A DNA stretch of 64,000 nucleotides from Xylogone sp. PMI_703 (lineage: Eukaryota > Ascomycota > Leotiomycetes), in assembly GCA_021399445.1 (NCBI GenBank), contig JAJTUQ010000004.1, positions 1 to 64,000 of the forward strand, given 5' to 3'. Both the position numbers and the translations under genes were made by a program. The notes under the pieces were generated by a model that was not told the DNA's origin, did no database searches, and was given only the letters and a program-made list of their open reading frames with translations. The stretch's first letter is position 1, and every line of letters begins with the position of its first letter. Positions 24,267 to 36,148 of this stretch are shown here, in pieces.

Positions 24267-24629
24267 TCAAATATTTTTCTGCTGTTCCTGCACTCCCTGT
24301 ACCTGTCCCTGGATCTCTCCCTGCGGCACCTCCTCTCTACCCCCCAAGGCTTCACCAGCCGTATGTGCAACGCCCTTTGTCGTCTGTCCAACAACATTTC
24401 CAAGCCCATGTACAGTCTTTCCAGCGACGTTTCCGACTTCGTCCACGGTTTTCTTGACTGCACCTGTGACAGAGCCTACGAGGCCGCCTTGGCCTTGGGC
24501 TTGGTCACTGTCGGTAGATTTGGTTAGGTTGTCTAGGAGGCCGAGTTAGCTAAAGTTAGGGGTGATGGATGGTGTATGGTTGAAAGGAGAATTAGGGAAT
24601 AAAGGGGAGGGTAATTACGGACCAGCCAT
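24267..24629 (-). CDS. LEA-like small hydrophilic protein, about 90 aa
   Basis: The main exon (24,532-24,267) encodes a Gly/Val/Thr/Gln-rich repetitive protein: GLVGSVTGAVKKTVDEVGNV, then AGKTVHGLGNVVGQTTKGVA, and a tail with GQVQGVQEQQ. Units of roughly 11 residues resemble late-embryogenesis-abundant-like fungal proteins that protect against desiccation or stress. The start is uncertain. ATGGCTG at 24,629-24,623 joined to 24,532 gives an in-frame MADNLTKST start, using a good branch point (GCTAAC) and acceptor CCTAG but a weak donor (GTCCGT). The stronger donor (GTAATT, 4 bp on) leads to an in-frame stop. Convergent with the 21,850 gene. Confidence 0.5.
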
Positions 24630-24639
24630 TTTTGTGATT

Positions 24640-25731
24640 GTTTGAGGATCAAGTTGGTTGAATAGAGAAGAGGATTGATGAGGGTTTATTTCGTTCTTGT
24701 GCTTGAGTCCAATCTGCTATTTTGGATCTCTCCACTTTAGAATTTAAATTGGAGCAGAAAAGAGCCAAAAGCTGTGCTTAAAGCGAAGTTCTACGGTAGT
24801 CCACCCTCTTAGCATCGATCCTGAGTGGCACTGTTCAATCCTCAAGCCCTCCCAGCCACTCACGCCATTGGTAAAGTTTACCTTCAACTTCTAAGCTCCG
24901 ATGGAGCCGTAATGTGGAAGGTGACATCACTTGATGATCATCAGCCGGTGCATGGAGCGGGGTCCTCACTGTGGCTAGTGAAGTGAACATGTGTGGATTC
25001 GATGAGGAAGACGTCTGGTAGACAAAAGCTCCGTAATGGTACTGCATATTCCAAAGCAAGTAGGGCCTCAAACACTCTTTAGCTCCAGTTTGATAGCGTA
25101 TGCAAAGTTTTCCTGCACTGCTGGCTGAGTTGATCCATGGCGTCAGATGGAATCTCCTCATGCTCCACCATTCGTGGAGTCACTCTGCAGCTGGATGCGA
25201 GGTGTCTAAATCCAGGGGACGTTGTACGCCATCCTCTTACCACCCCCCGCTGGCTTTGCATGTGCTTTTGATAAAAGGAGGTAAAGCACAATACAATCTG
25301 TAGTGCTAGATAGGGACTAGGAAGGTTAGCAAGATCGGTTGAAGTTAAGTCGATGCAGATCATGGCTTGGCGGTAGGTGGGGTGATATTTGAATTCGCAT
25401 TTTTCAAATTTTTAAACGAATCACGAGTCAAATAAATCAAATATTTCGCTGTACTATCCAAGAACCATAACTTTCCGATTCGTCAGATCCAAGGGCTGGG
25501 CTGCACACCTGCTGGCACCCGAGTCGATTTAGTACACCCTGGGCCAGCTTGTCACGGGACCCTGTCATCTCACGTCATGTGATCTTTATAGAATCTACTA
25601 AAGCATTCGAGGTTATTACTTCTCTTTGTGCTACGTCTTGAATTTAGAATTTGCCCATATACTTTGTTATTCACGAACCCTCACGTAGTTCTACGTATGT
25701 CCTGGCACAAATGGACCAGCACAGATATTGG
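24640..25731. other. Intergenic with unsupported minus-strand frames
   Basis: Two minus-strand frames (24,835-25,161 and 25,079-25,363) have genic composition but no recognisable domains, and they overlap out of frame. They could be exons of an unknown gene or chance. Nothing else is supported here. Confidence 0.35.
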
Positions 25732-25798
25732 CAGGGTTCGGAATTTAATTAATTAATTTAGTATTACTAAAATACTAAATACTAATTTCTGAACCCTG
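25732..25798. mobile_element. 67-bp hAT-type miniature element with 8-bp duplication GATATTGG
   Basis: The element is almost a pure hairpin. Its ends are CAGGGTTC and GAACCCTG, the arms continue to AGTATT/AATACT, and only a few bases form the loop. The 8 bases on each side are identical (GATATTGG at 25,724-25,731 and 25,799-25,806). An 8-bp duplication with CAGGG ends is characteristic of the hAT superfamily. It has no coding capacity and would need a transposase from elsewhere. Confidence 0.88.
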
Positions 25799-26023
25799 GA
25801 TATTGGGGTGAACCAGATGTGTAAATTCCCGCAAGATGACCATACCTCTATGACACGGTATGCGCCGACCTTGGGCTTAGCATATTAGAAAGAAGTCAGA
25901 AAAGTTCAAAAGTTATTACTTAAAAAAAATAAAACAATATAAAGACAAGAAGTTATACTTTACATACAGCATGTTGAATATGGAAGATACGCAGGGACAG
26001 ATACACAACCACTTAATCGCTTA

Positions 26024-28176
26024 CACGTGATCCCGATGAATTTCCCACCCCTGCGAATTTCCCACATTTTCCCCCTTAACCACCAACACTTCAACCACCA
26101 ATATGAAGGTCAACGAAGCTCTTATACAAAAAGCAATTGCAGATCTGAAATCGCAAGAGTGGCCTAATTTCAAGGCTATAGCTGAAAAATACTTTTTAGA
26201 ACGAACGACGTTTGTAAAACGATTTAAAGGTTAATATAGCTTTATGAAGAATACTTTATCTGTATACAAACAACGCCTCAACAACGTCCAAGAATAAGTC
26301 TTAATTGATCAAATCAATCTTCTTATCGACCGAGGAATACTTCCAACTGTCTGGTTATTTATAATATGGCTGAGGAAATCATACAAATGCTTTTAGGGAA
26401 AAACTGGGTAAAGCAATTCGTGAGACGTTATAAGAAAAAGATTATAAGTGTATATCTAAAGAATATAAACTATTATTACATCAAATCTGAATATAAACTT
26501 ATCTTTGAACATTATTATCAAATAGTTAAGTAATTTTAAGTTTATTATGTTATAATATAGTCTTGATTGTTTATAACTAATAAAGGTTTATACAGTTATT
26601 CTTCGGTATCAAAAAATATTACATTAAGCTTAAAAACATATATAACGTTAATGAAAAGGGATTTTTGATCAAATTTATGAAGTTTTCTAAAAGAGTTATA
26701 ACTACAAAAACTTATTATATTAACAAAGTTAAGAATATACAGAATAAAAACAAAGAGTTTATTACTATTTTGGCTTATATTTCAGCAATTAGAAAAACTC
26801 TTTTATTAAGCTTTGTATATCAAAGAGAATCATTAGATTTTCAAATTAGTTAAATTAATGATATATAGATTAATGATAAAATATATTTTATGACCTTTTT
26901 TACAAAATAGACTTCTGACGCTTTAAGCCTTAAATAATTAAAAATAATATTTGACTATTAGACTAAAATTATAATTAATAAGAGATAATGTTTATTAATT
27001 GTTGATGATTATTTTAATTATATAAATATATAATTCTTTGAATATATATATTAATATAAAATATTTATACTTAATCTTTTACTTTATACTACTCATTGTT
27101 TATAATTTTTAGATATAAACTTATTTTGCCTTTTTATTATTTAATACTTTAATCAACAAGATGATCTAATATAAGATAATCAAAGAAAAAGTTTTTATAT
27201 CAAAAGTTTTATTTTGGAACTTATTTTCGTTTTCATGAGAATATAATTTTTCTAAGACTAATATTATTTTTGTATTTGAAAAAACCAGAACATGATTAAT
27301 TAAACTTTTTATAATACTTAATAAAATGTTTATAATACTTAATACATTTTTTTCATTAATAATATCAATACTAGCAACTTTAATAATTTATAAAAATATT
27401 AAACATTTACAGAAATTCTATATTTAAAACTTTTTTTCTAGTAAATTATAATATATTATAAATACTAATTTCAAGCTGTCGATATAATTTAGTATTATTG
27501 AACACTTTAATAAAAACTTAATTAAAGTTATTGTTTTTCAGAAAAAGAAGAGTTAACGTTTTCAACGTTTTAATATTTACGAAAAAGTTATAAATCAAGT
27601 ATAATAGTATAAAGTAAATGAGATCCTTAAAGCTAAAGCTTTATTAGCCGAAAAAGAGATTACAGAAAAACGGAAAAGAAAGGCTATAGTAAAACAAAGA
27701 TTAATTGCCCAGAATAAACATGAACAGAAAAAAGCAGAGAAGGTTAAAAAGTAATTTAAGTAATAATTAGTCAAAGAACAAAAAGAGAAAAAAGTTTTAC
27801 TGAAAAAATAAGCCAAGGAGGAGGCGCAAATGTAAAAAGCCTTGGAAAGACAACTCTTGGCTATTCAAAGAAAGGTTAAGAAGGTTACTACACATAAGAA
27901 AACTATACTAAAGGCTTCTTAAGTGGGTATTATAATGTTATAGACATAAATAAGGTATAGAGACAATTTTCATTATAAGAACAATTATATTATAACGTTA
28001 TATAATATTTAATATTTGAAAAGCACATTATATTCTATGTATTATAATATAGATAATTTATTAATTTCGATTTAATTAAAATTATTATTATTAAGCTATA
28101 ATATATAAAAGTATAATATTATAAAATCCGAAAAGTGAGAATTTCATAGAAGTAAGAAATTCATCAAGATCATATG
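26024..28176 (+). mobile_element. pogo/Fot1-type (Tc1/mariner) DNA transposon, RIPed
   Basis: The ends are inverted: the left reads CACGTGATCCCGATGAATTT and the right reverse complement reads CATATGATCTTGATGAATTT. TA lies on both sides (26,022-26,023 and 28,177-28,178). Each end also carries a second copy of GAATTTCCCAC (decayed on the right). The length, 2,153 bp, fits a pogo/Fot1 element with a single transposase gene. The first 350 bp keep normal composition while the rest is RIPed. Confidence 0.88.
26103..27922 (+). pseudogene. pogo/Fot1 transposase, decayed
   Basis: From the ATG at 26,103 the frame reads MKVNEALIQKAIADLKSQEW and NFKAIAEKYFLERTTFVKRF, an N-terminal helix-turn-helix of the psq type. 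It then stops at a TAA in a CpA-to-TpA context. Later pieces read NNVQEQVLIDQINLL-like and KNWVKQF, the CENP-B-type second DNA-binding domain. The DDE core is unreadable after RIP. The last 300 bp (27,600-27,922) again read as the typical Lys/Glu-rich coiled tail, with KALLAEKEITEKRKRKA and KALERQLLAIQRKVKKV. Size and domain order fit a roughly 550-600-residue nuclear transposase. Many stops make it non-functional. Confidence 0.8.
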
Positions 28177-28178
28177 TA

Positions 28179-28814
28179 CAAAGGTTTACAGCTACAATTG
28201 ATTCTATATCATAATATATAGCTGTACAGATCTGTACAGACTGACAATAACCGTCTTAACATATAAAACGTAGCATTTAGTAAAGCCCTAGATTTATGCC
28301 TTAGTATTGTTTGATAATGAAGATTCCGGTGATGAGATAAAGCTATAACTTCGAAATATTACAACATAGTATATTAAAATATATAATATTATTTTACAAT
28401 AATACAAAAAAGCTTAGAGATATAAAAAAGGTAATAATTATTCAGATTAATATAGTGACTACTGAAGATATAACTACACTTTTACCTCCTTACAGTATAT
28501 ATCATGTACGTATGAGTAAAGATTAGTGATTTGGTAACTGAATGATATATTAAAGTAGTAGTAAAGAAGAGAGTATATATACTTCCTTCCACCTTCGTTA
28601 TAATTACCTATTTGGGACTAATGTACATATTGCCGGGAGAGTAACTTTTGTGTACAGTTATATGACTACCAACAAAAGACAAACAGAAAAAAAAGTTAAT
28701 TTCAGAAAAAAAAAACTTAAAACTAAAAACTTTTTAAGTAAAAAAAAAGGTTATACTTAATCTAAAATATAAGACATAAGATATTATACAATAATAAAGA
28801 ACAGACTTCGTTCT
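28179..28814. other. AT-rich spacer
   Basis: No gene was seen. A perfect 18-bp palindrome CTGTACAGATCTGTACAG lies at about 28,222-28,239. Confidence 0.5.
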
Positions 28815-29431
28815 TGTCATGACTTTACAGGGCTGTGACAAGTAACCTGAGTATAAAGCCTTTATAGTTGTCGTTTTAGTTAAATAAGTATAAGTTAAGA
28901 CAGTTATCAAAGACTTGGTTATAATATTGTTAATATTATTACATTATTAGTACTAACGAAAAAATAATACAGGTTTAATATTAATATTATAAAAAAAGTT
29001 ATACAAACTAAAAGATAATATTATCAAAATTATAATATTAATTCTTTGGTTGTATTAACTAAATAATAATATTATCAGGAAATTAATATTACTTTTCTGC
29101 TTATACTAATTATTTGTTTGTATGTACAAAAAGTTAATACTAATAAATAAATGAGTATATGACAAATAAGACCAGATAAGATCCCTTGGATCCAGGACTG
29201 GATAAGATCTCTGGGATCCAGGACTATAGGGATCCAGGAGGATTTAGTCATTAATATATACTATATAAGTAAATAATCTAACAATAGATAAGAGTCTTGT
29301 GTTTAACTCAATTGATTTACAATATACTTATATTTCATAATACAGTTCTATAATCTAAGTTTTATTTGCTTCCTTGACTTCTTAAGCTTATTATTTGAGT
29401 AATAACTAAACCCCAACGTAAGAATGTTATA
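28815..29431 (+). mobile_element. Solo Ty3/gypsy LTR, 617 bp, duplication GTTCT/GTTTT
   Basis: It starts TGTCATGACTTTAC and ends AAGAATGTTATA. It is the reverse complement of the LTR at 6,392-7,008 and has identical length. The flanks are GTTCT (28,810-28,814) and GTTTT (29,432-29,436), differing by one C-to-T change as expected if one copy was RIPed. The middle module holds GGATCCAGGACTGG-type repeats. No element interior adjoins it. Confidence 0.85.
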
Positions 29432-29436
29432 GTTTT

Positions 29437-29916
29437 CTACAAGAACACTGAGGATATAAACAAACTGGCTAATCATTAGACAAAAACTTTTCAAGATGAT
29501 ATTTTAGAACATAAGTTATTATGTAATACCCGAGAAAACTTATATGTTTATTCGTAGGTTAACTACATATCCTTAAGACAAATTATATGTTGAGTTTTCT
29601 GATAAACAAGGAGAAATTGACTAAATATACTTTAAAAACTTAAAAATATAATAAAAATAATAGTTAACTTTATAAATCTTAAAATTATATATATTTTAAC
29701 TTAAAAATTTAAAAGTTTTAAATTATATTTTATTATTATCTTTAAGGATAATTTATCTAGGTATTACAAATAAAGGATTAGATTAAAGAAAAGATATATT
29801 AAACTTTATTAATAATAAATAAAATAATATTTATTTAAAAGAATTAATACCTTTTTAGTTAATAATATTAATATAAAGATTATAATAATTAATTAAGTAT
29901 ATTCTATTATTATACT
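29437..29916. other. AT-rich spacer, no gene
   Basis: Very AT-rich. No frame or repeat boundary could be supported. Confidence 0.5.
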
Positions 29917-30111
29917 TATTAATTTATCCAATCACATGAATATCACATATACACTAGACCTGATTAGGTAAAAGCTATAACCAAGCTATAAACTTTACTA
30001 TATCTCTTATATTATATAAAGATATAAAGAATTAACTTCTATATAACATAATTAACATACTTATAACTAAAGGTTTATGATTATACTACATATTATCAGA
30101 GTATACCGACA
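29917..30111. repeat. About 195-bp repeat, also at 45,513-45,708 (RIPed copy)
   Basis: The sequence from TTTATCCAATCACATGAATA to GAGTATACCGACA matches 45,513-45,708 throughout, with transition differences. TGTTAG...CCGACA ends in the better copy suggest a small LTR. No matching target duplication was found at either copy, so it could also be part of a larger repeat. Confidence 0.65.
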
Positions 30112-30467
30112 TTGATCAGTAGATGTACAGATCAAATACTTAATTTGATCACTCTTATAGTTCAAAAAACTTTATACAAAACAACAGACTTCAGTCGTTA
30201 TCAGACCATAAAACTTTAAACTCTCGAATATTGATCAATTTGGTCAATATTCGAAACTATTGTCAAAAGAGAAAAAATAGTATAATCATAAGATTTTACC
30301 AAATTCTTGTTAACTTTTAATAACTTACTTTTGGCTATACTTTTTATATTTTTTATTAACTTAATATACTTTTTTCAACCTAAAAAACTTTACTTCTAAC
30401 ACTTTTAACATTTTCACTTTTAGTTTAACTTACCTTATTTTTGAATAATATAATTTAACCTAATTCT
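30112..30467. other. AT-rich spacer with hairpins
   Basis: It holds a hairpin TCGAATATTGA ... TCAATATTCGA at about 30,223-30,253. No gene. Confidence 0.5.
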
Positions 30468-30685
30468 TGTGAAGATTATGACCATTAGGCTCATATTATG
30501 GAAGTGTTGGTTCACTAGGCACTACTGTATTGTAGGGTTGAATAGGCTTATATTGGCTTATACTACTTGTTCTCAGTATTTAAGGAGTTGAACCCTTAAA
30601 TACTCTCTTACCGGATTATTAGTCGTTCCACTCCGATCACATAGCTACCGAGCACCAGTATGCTCTGCTCCCATAATTCCTAACA
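30468..30685 (-). repeat. 3' LTR of the copia element
   Basis: 218 bp, TGTGAAGATT ... TCCTAACA on the plus strand, nearly identical to 35,926-36,143. The differences are transitions. Confidence 0.93.
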
Positions 30686-30749
30686 CTCCTACTCAGATCA
30701 TACAGGTGCTATGATATAGTCTATATCAGTTTCACCTCGTCAACATCAT

Positions 30750-33700
30750 TTTCAGCCACTCCTACTGTCTCTTAGCTGCTCCTACTGTTGCCAGACCAAG
30801 TAATTCCTTGAACCACATAAACATCGTCTTCTGTAACGGCTTTGTCATGCCATCGGCTGCCATGTCTGCTGTAGGAACATAGTTTACCTTAATATGTTTA
30901 CGTTCCTCCAAGTCACGGATGTAATGGTAACAGATATTAATATACTTTGATCGTTCGTGAAGGTATGGGTTCTTTACCAGCACGAGTGTGCCTTGGTTGT
31001 CCCCTAATATTTGTATAGTTATCGGGTCTGGCCTAATATATTAAGAGAATTTTATATCATGGAGTATTTGAGTGATCCATTGGCTTTGCTTAGCGTATAT
31101 TGATATTGCAATGTATTCTGATTCAGTGCTTGAAGTTGTCACTGAACGTTGCTTCTTACTCCCTCAGGAAATAGGTCTTCCGTAAAGCATGGTTACATTT
31201 CCTGAAATGCTCTTCTGGTCGATTTTGTCTTTTGCTCAGTCTGTATCTGAATATATGATTAGTGTAGGGTTATTGGTTTGTCTGTTGTTGTCATTACTTT
31301 GGCATGACGATTGGTTGGCTTGAATTGGAGTGGGCTTATAACAGATATATTATTTGATCGTTGATCTGGCATATCTCAAGAGTTCCTTTATGGCACTGGC
31401 GTGGTGCTTTTTAGGGTTACTTATGTATTGGTTAAGCTTTCCCAGGGCGAATACAATATCTGGTTTAGTGTTTATCATTACATATATCAAACTTTCAATG
31501 TGTTCTTGATATTTAGTCAGGTTAGCTTTTTTGTCGGAGTTTAAAGTCAGGTGTAGCTTGTCGTAACTAGAGATTAGCACTGACTTTGGTTTGTGCTTTT
31601 CTTGAGTTATTCTATATTGATTCAAAATGTTGTCTAGGTATTGCTCTTGATCTAGGAATAATGTCTTTTCTTTTCGATTCTTAGTAACACAGATACTAAG
31701 GATTATTTGAATCTCCCTTAAGTTTTTGGTATGGAATTGACTTGTTAATGTCTTTTTAAACTATTCTAATTCTTACGTTTTTAGTGTAGTAACAGTAATA
31801 TTATTTACGTGAACAAGTAGTATAATCTTGTGTTTTTTGTGGATATAAAGGCAAGGGTTAGCTAAGCTTTGGACAAATCTAATCTTAACAAGATAACTCT
31901 TGTAGAATAAGTTCTAGTTTTGTGCGGATTGTTTTAGTTCATATAAACTCTGTAAGATACGTAATATGTACTTGTTCTTTAACTTAGGTACTCTGTCTGG
32001 TTGAGATAGGAAGATTCGTTTTTGTAGGTATAATTCGGTGAAAGTATTCTTTATGTTATACGAGTAGTATTCAAGGTTTTCTGCTGTAACAATGGTTATG
32101 AATATCCAAAGAGTATTTATTTTAATTGTAGGTATAAACGTCTCAGTGAAATCCTGCTTATATTTTTAAGAGAAGTCTCGAGTAACTAGTCTTGTCTTGA
32201 ACTTGTTTAATGTCTTGTTGAGGTTTATCTTAATAGTAAATACTCATTTGGTGGAGACTAAGTTTGTTCTTTCCGGGGGTATTTCTTTTTCCTATGTGCT
32301 ATTTTGTTGTAATGATATAATCTTTTTGTTAATTACTTCTTTCCATTTCTGACTATATTTATGATCTGAAATGGCCTTTTTGTACATCATTAAGATGATA
32401 ATATTTAGATTTATTATTAAATTGGCTAGAGTTATCTCGTCTAGGTCTTGGTAATCTTGATCTTCTAACATTATAAGTATGGCTTTAACTATCTTAGTAA
32501 GACAGTCTTCATCATTAGAGTTATCGAGTCTTTGTTGCTTTCGAAGATCGTACTTTACTTTCATGGGTTCTGGTGGTGCTTGATTTTCTTCGCCGGACGG
32601 GTGAAATTCGATAAGTAATGCTATATTAGCACTAGGTGGTGAATTATAGTTCTTGGCTTAGGCCTGAGATTGATCTTTAATTTTATTTTCTTCATCTCCC
32701 TCATTTCCTCCTGGATAGGACACATTCATGCTTGGATCGCTTGTATTTTCCTGATCATATTGACGGCCAACTAAGCTAGTTAGATCGTTACATGTTATCA
32801 CTGGATTCGTAATAGACAGGATTATAATTTCGAAGTTATTTAAGTCTTTCGGATCTGGGAATGGTATAGACTTGATGACTTCATTTTGTGGTCGACCTCT
32901 TGGTTTACGAATTGCCAGCTCGTTCCTTGTTCTTTGAGGATCACCTGTCCGAAGTTTCAAATCAATTGTTCTGCCTTAGATATCTTTATAAAAGTTAATG
33001 TAACTTGATTTGATGATATAGTTTCTGTCTGGCATATAGACTTTATATTGTTTAGTCGTGTTTGGATTGTATCCTACAAACACTATAATCTATCCATGGT
33101 CCATAAGCTTGTCTTTTTTTGATTCCTTTGAGTACTTCTTTCGGTTGACATATGATATATATTTATATCCAAAAACTCTGATGTGATCAATGCTTAAGAT
33201 CTCTCCGGTGAATGCCTGGTACAGGCTAACAACTTTCTCATCAATTGTCGGGCCAGATGTTGTTCAGTTTTTTAGGTATGCATCTGTTTTAACAATGTAG
33301 TTCCAGAATTCAAGCAGTAAGTTAGCTTCTTTCAGTAATACTCAAGCATCTGCTGTAATTGTCTGGATTACTCGTTTAGCTGGACTGTTCTGGTTTAACT
33401 TGTACCCTGCTGTTGTTTTTGCCCAAATCTTGATCAAAGTGTTCTATTCGTCTAATAGTGATAATAATTCCGAGGTATTATTAGTTTTAATGACCTTGAC
33501 TTTCTCCTTTGTCTTGTATTTTACTTAGATCTTCCATATCCTGAATTTCTTGACTAAATATACTCTTGTCTTTGTAGGAATATTCTAAATGTAATGAGTA
33601 ATATTATTAATAATTTAAGTAAAGTATTAGTCTTCCTTTATTGATAGTAGGAACAGTCCATATATATCTACATAAATCAGTGTAAGTTTTTTACTCTTTT

Positions 33701-34000
33701 ATTTACTTAACGTTTTATTAACATAATCTTTTATCTTGGTGAAGTCATAGACTTTATAAGGTTCTTTAGTTATAGATTTTCGTATTAGCTTACTTAAAGT
33801 GATAACTTTATGTAAATTACAGATTTTCTTTACTTTAAGATAAATAAATTATTTATATTATAAATTATAATATTGTGTGACTTTCTTTATTGACTTTGGT
33901 GTTAGTGTAAGTGAAGTTTTAGTGTCATTGTCAGAATTTTGATTTTCCTCGTTGGACAGGTTAAATCGTGATTATTTTTCTTCTGTTTTAACATCACTAA
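30750..34000 (-). pseudogene. copia pol: integrase, reverse transcriptase, RNase H (RIPed)
   Basis: Minus-strand pieces read in order. The integrase core is at about 33,900-33,150 (VIKTNNTSELLSL, NSPAKRVIQTITADA, LLEFWNYIVKTDAYL, then DHIRVFGYKYISYV). A Pro-rich linker with PRGRPQNEVIKSIPFPDPKD follows near 32,860. RT starts at 32,560 (WKEVINKKI). The last part is RNase H, with LTKYQEHIESLIYVMINTKP and DIVFALGKLNQYISNP at 31,350-31,625, then YVPTADMAADGMTKPL at about 30,835-30,880. In life this polyprotein would copy RNA to DNA and integrate it. At least a dozen stops, mostly TAG/TAA from Trp or Gln codons, inactivate it. Confidence 0.9.
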
Positions 34001-34549
34001 CCAAAGCTGTTTCTTTTGGCCTATTCACGATAGAACTCATAATGTACATTTTTCTGTGTTGCTTGACTTTAATGTATTAGTTTTTTTGATTTTTTCGAGT
34101 AAAATATATTATATATAAATCAAAAGAGCTATCAAAACCTTTTTCATAAACATGTTGACCAGAGAGTAAATTAGCCTCAAAATTCGGAATAAGTAAAATA
34201 TCAGACAACAATGTAGTATTTCTATCTTTCAACTTCATTTCAGTGGTCTTCTTTTTTTATATATATAATTTTTTACTTTTAATTTTTATTCTATGACATT
34301 TAATATTGGTCATTGATTGTTTAAAGAGCTGGGGGTTATTAGTCATGTGTAAAGAAGTATTAGTGTCTGTAATCCAGACAGAAAGTTTGACTTTATGTAT
34401 TGTTTCCTTTGATATTCCTGTAACTTCGTCTTTCTTCTCGGATAAGTCATTAAAGCTTGACTTTATCTCTGATATTGAGTCATATTCAGAGGAGTGATCA
34501 GTGATATAATTATAAGAGTGTTGTTTTGATTTGTTTTTCTTATGGTGAC

Positions 34550-35870
34550 TTTTGTTTTTATTCTTTTTTATTGTTTTCCGAGAATGTCGTAATTTATTAT
34601 CTTTGGATTTGAGGCCAAGAATGTATTTTCTTGTATTATGTCTGAGTTTGTAATATTTGATAGAATAATTCCCGTCACATAAGTAACATTTGACTTTTCT
34701 CTGGTCAGGCGAGCTGTTTTTATATCTGTTTTATTAGCTTGAGTTTCTGTTCTCTTTGTCCTGTGATCTTCGTGTTCTCTTGTCTTGGGTAATGAGTACT
34801 GTCGAGTTGGTGATTTTCTTTTTATATCTTTGGAGGATGTCGATCTTGTTTACGATTTCAAGTGTTGGTTGTACATTAATCACGGTTATGATTGTTGAGT
34901 ATTCTTCTGGAAGTCCTGCAAGAAAGAATTCGAATATTTGCTTTATGCTAAAGTTATCCTTGAGTTCAGGGGTTACTTTCATAACTCTTCTCCTCAACTC
35001 TTGTACTCGGATCTATCCTTCTTCGATTGTTATACCTTGCTTTAACTTGAATAAGGTGAGTTGAGCCATTTCACTTTGAGTAACATGAGGTAATAACTTG
35101 TTATACTTGGAGTATAACTTTGTCTATGCTAGTTGAGCTTCAGACTTGTCGCGGATTAGTTTATTGTCTATAACATCGATACAGATTAAAATCATATATA
35201 AAACTTTTGCAAACATAACTTTATATTTTTCTTGTTTTTCAATATTCTATATATTATCCTTTGATCCACTTTGTAGTCCATCTTCTACCTTTAAACTCTT
35301 CAGTTGTTTTGCTACATTTTCAATAGTGATCTTGGGTGTTTTCGTGCTTGCTGGTATAACAGAAGTATTGATCGATGATGGGGTTCTTTGAATCCAGGTG
35401 TATTCTGTGATTGTCTTGTTTAGTACAAATTTTAGCAATTTTTTTTTGAAATAGAATTTTATTAGTTTAAACCATTCTTGCTAATTCGCTTTGTTAAGGA
35501 TGTTAGCAGGGTGTTTGCGTACAAAGTGATCGGTGTCTATCTTCTTAAATGTCAGTGAGATAAGGATGATGAAGATTTTGTCGTCTTTTAAGTTGTTGTA
35601 TTATAACTCAAGGTTAGAAAGATCTATAATTGACTGTTGGGTTTAGATAAATAAGTAAGTATTATGCCAAGGTGCCCGATACCGATTAAGGGGCCATGAT
35701 CTTCAAGTACTTGTTGTAGACCGACAATTTGTCGTATGTCTATCCGTTTTAAGACTTGAAACCGATTGGTCTGTATTTTAACCGATGTTCTATAGACTTC
35801 TTTTTTCTACAAAGACTTGTGCAACAACGTATGTTTTGGCTATCTTTGGTGATAGACTTACGGTGAACAT
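34550..35870 (-). pseudogene. copia gag (RIPed)
   Basis: A likely start is the ATG at 35,870 (MFTVSLSPKIAKTYVVAQVF), 43 bp inside the 5' LTR. A central piece at 34,734-34,997 reads IKQIFEFFLAGLPEEYSTII, the UBN2-type capsid motif of copia gag proteins. Near 34,650-34,700 a decayed nucleocapsid zinc knuckle reads KCYLCDGNYSIKYY, with the later Cys/His positions changed to Tyr, as RIP would do to TGC/CAC codons. It would package element RNA into particles. It is inactive here. Confidence 0.85.
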
Positions 35871-35913
35871 GTCCTAACTGTTATTCTTCCTAATGACGCC
35901 TCAACATGTGTCC

Positions 35914-35925
35914 GGGCTCATAACC
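35914..35925 (-). promoter_or_regulatory. Primer-binding site for half-molecule initiator tRNA-Met
   Basis: The 12 bases directly inside the 5' LTR read GGTTATGAGCCC in the element sense. This is complementary to the GGGCTCATAACC anticodon stem-loop of eukaryotic initiator tRNA-Met, not to a tRNA 3' end. Priming from an internally cut initiator tRNA is known for Drosophila copia and related elements. Confidence 0.85.
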
Positions 35926-36143
35926 TGTGAAGATTATGACTATTAGGCTCATATTATGGAAGTGTTGGTTCACTAGGCACTACTGTATTGTAGGGTTGAA
36001 TAGGCTTATATTGGCTTATACTACTTGTTCTCAGTATTTAAGGAGTTGAACCCTTAAATACTCTCTTACTAGATTATTAGTCGTTCCACTCTGATTGCAT
36101 AGCTACCGAGCGCCAGTATGCTCTGCTCTTATAATTCTTAACA
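35926..36143 (-). repeat. 5' LTR of the copia element
   Basis: 218 bp, TGTGAAGATT ... ATTCTTAACA on the plus strand. On the sense strand a TATTTAAG box lies near the middle and probably serves as core promoter. Confidence 0.93.
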
Positions 36144-36148
36144 ATTCT

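Larger units (their letters stand above)
30468..36143 (-). mobile_element. Complete Ty1/copia retrotransposon, 5,676 bp, duplication ATTCT
   Basis: Two 218-bp LTRs (30,468-30,685 and 35,926-36,143) bound the element, and ATTCT flanks it on both sides (30,463-30,467 and 36,144-36,148). The genes run on the minus strand in the order gag, integrase, RT, RNase H, which defines Ty1/copia. The primer site at 35,914-35,925 (GGGCTCATAACC on the plus strand) equals the anticodon arm of initiator tRNA-Met. The element is RIPed: all reading frames contain stops, mainly from C-to-T and G-to-A changes. Confidence 0.95.

Noticed and set aside
24175..24549. 124-codon Cys/Pro-rich plus-strand frame
   Set aside because: It is the complement of the LEA-like exon. 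The minus strand has the sensible repeat protein.
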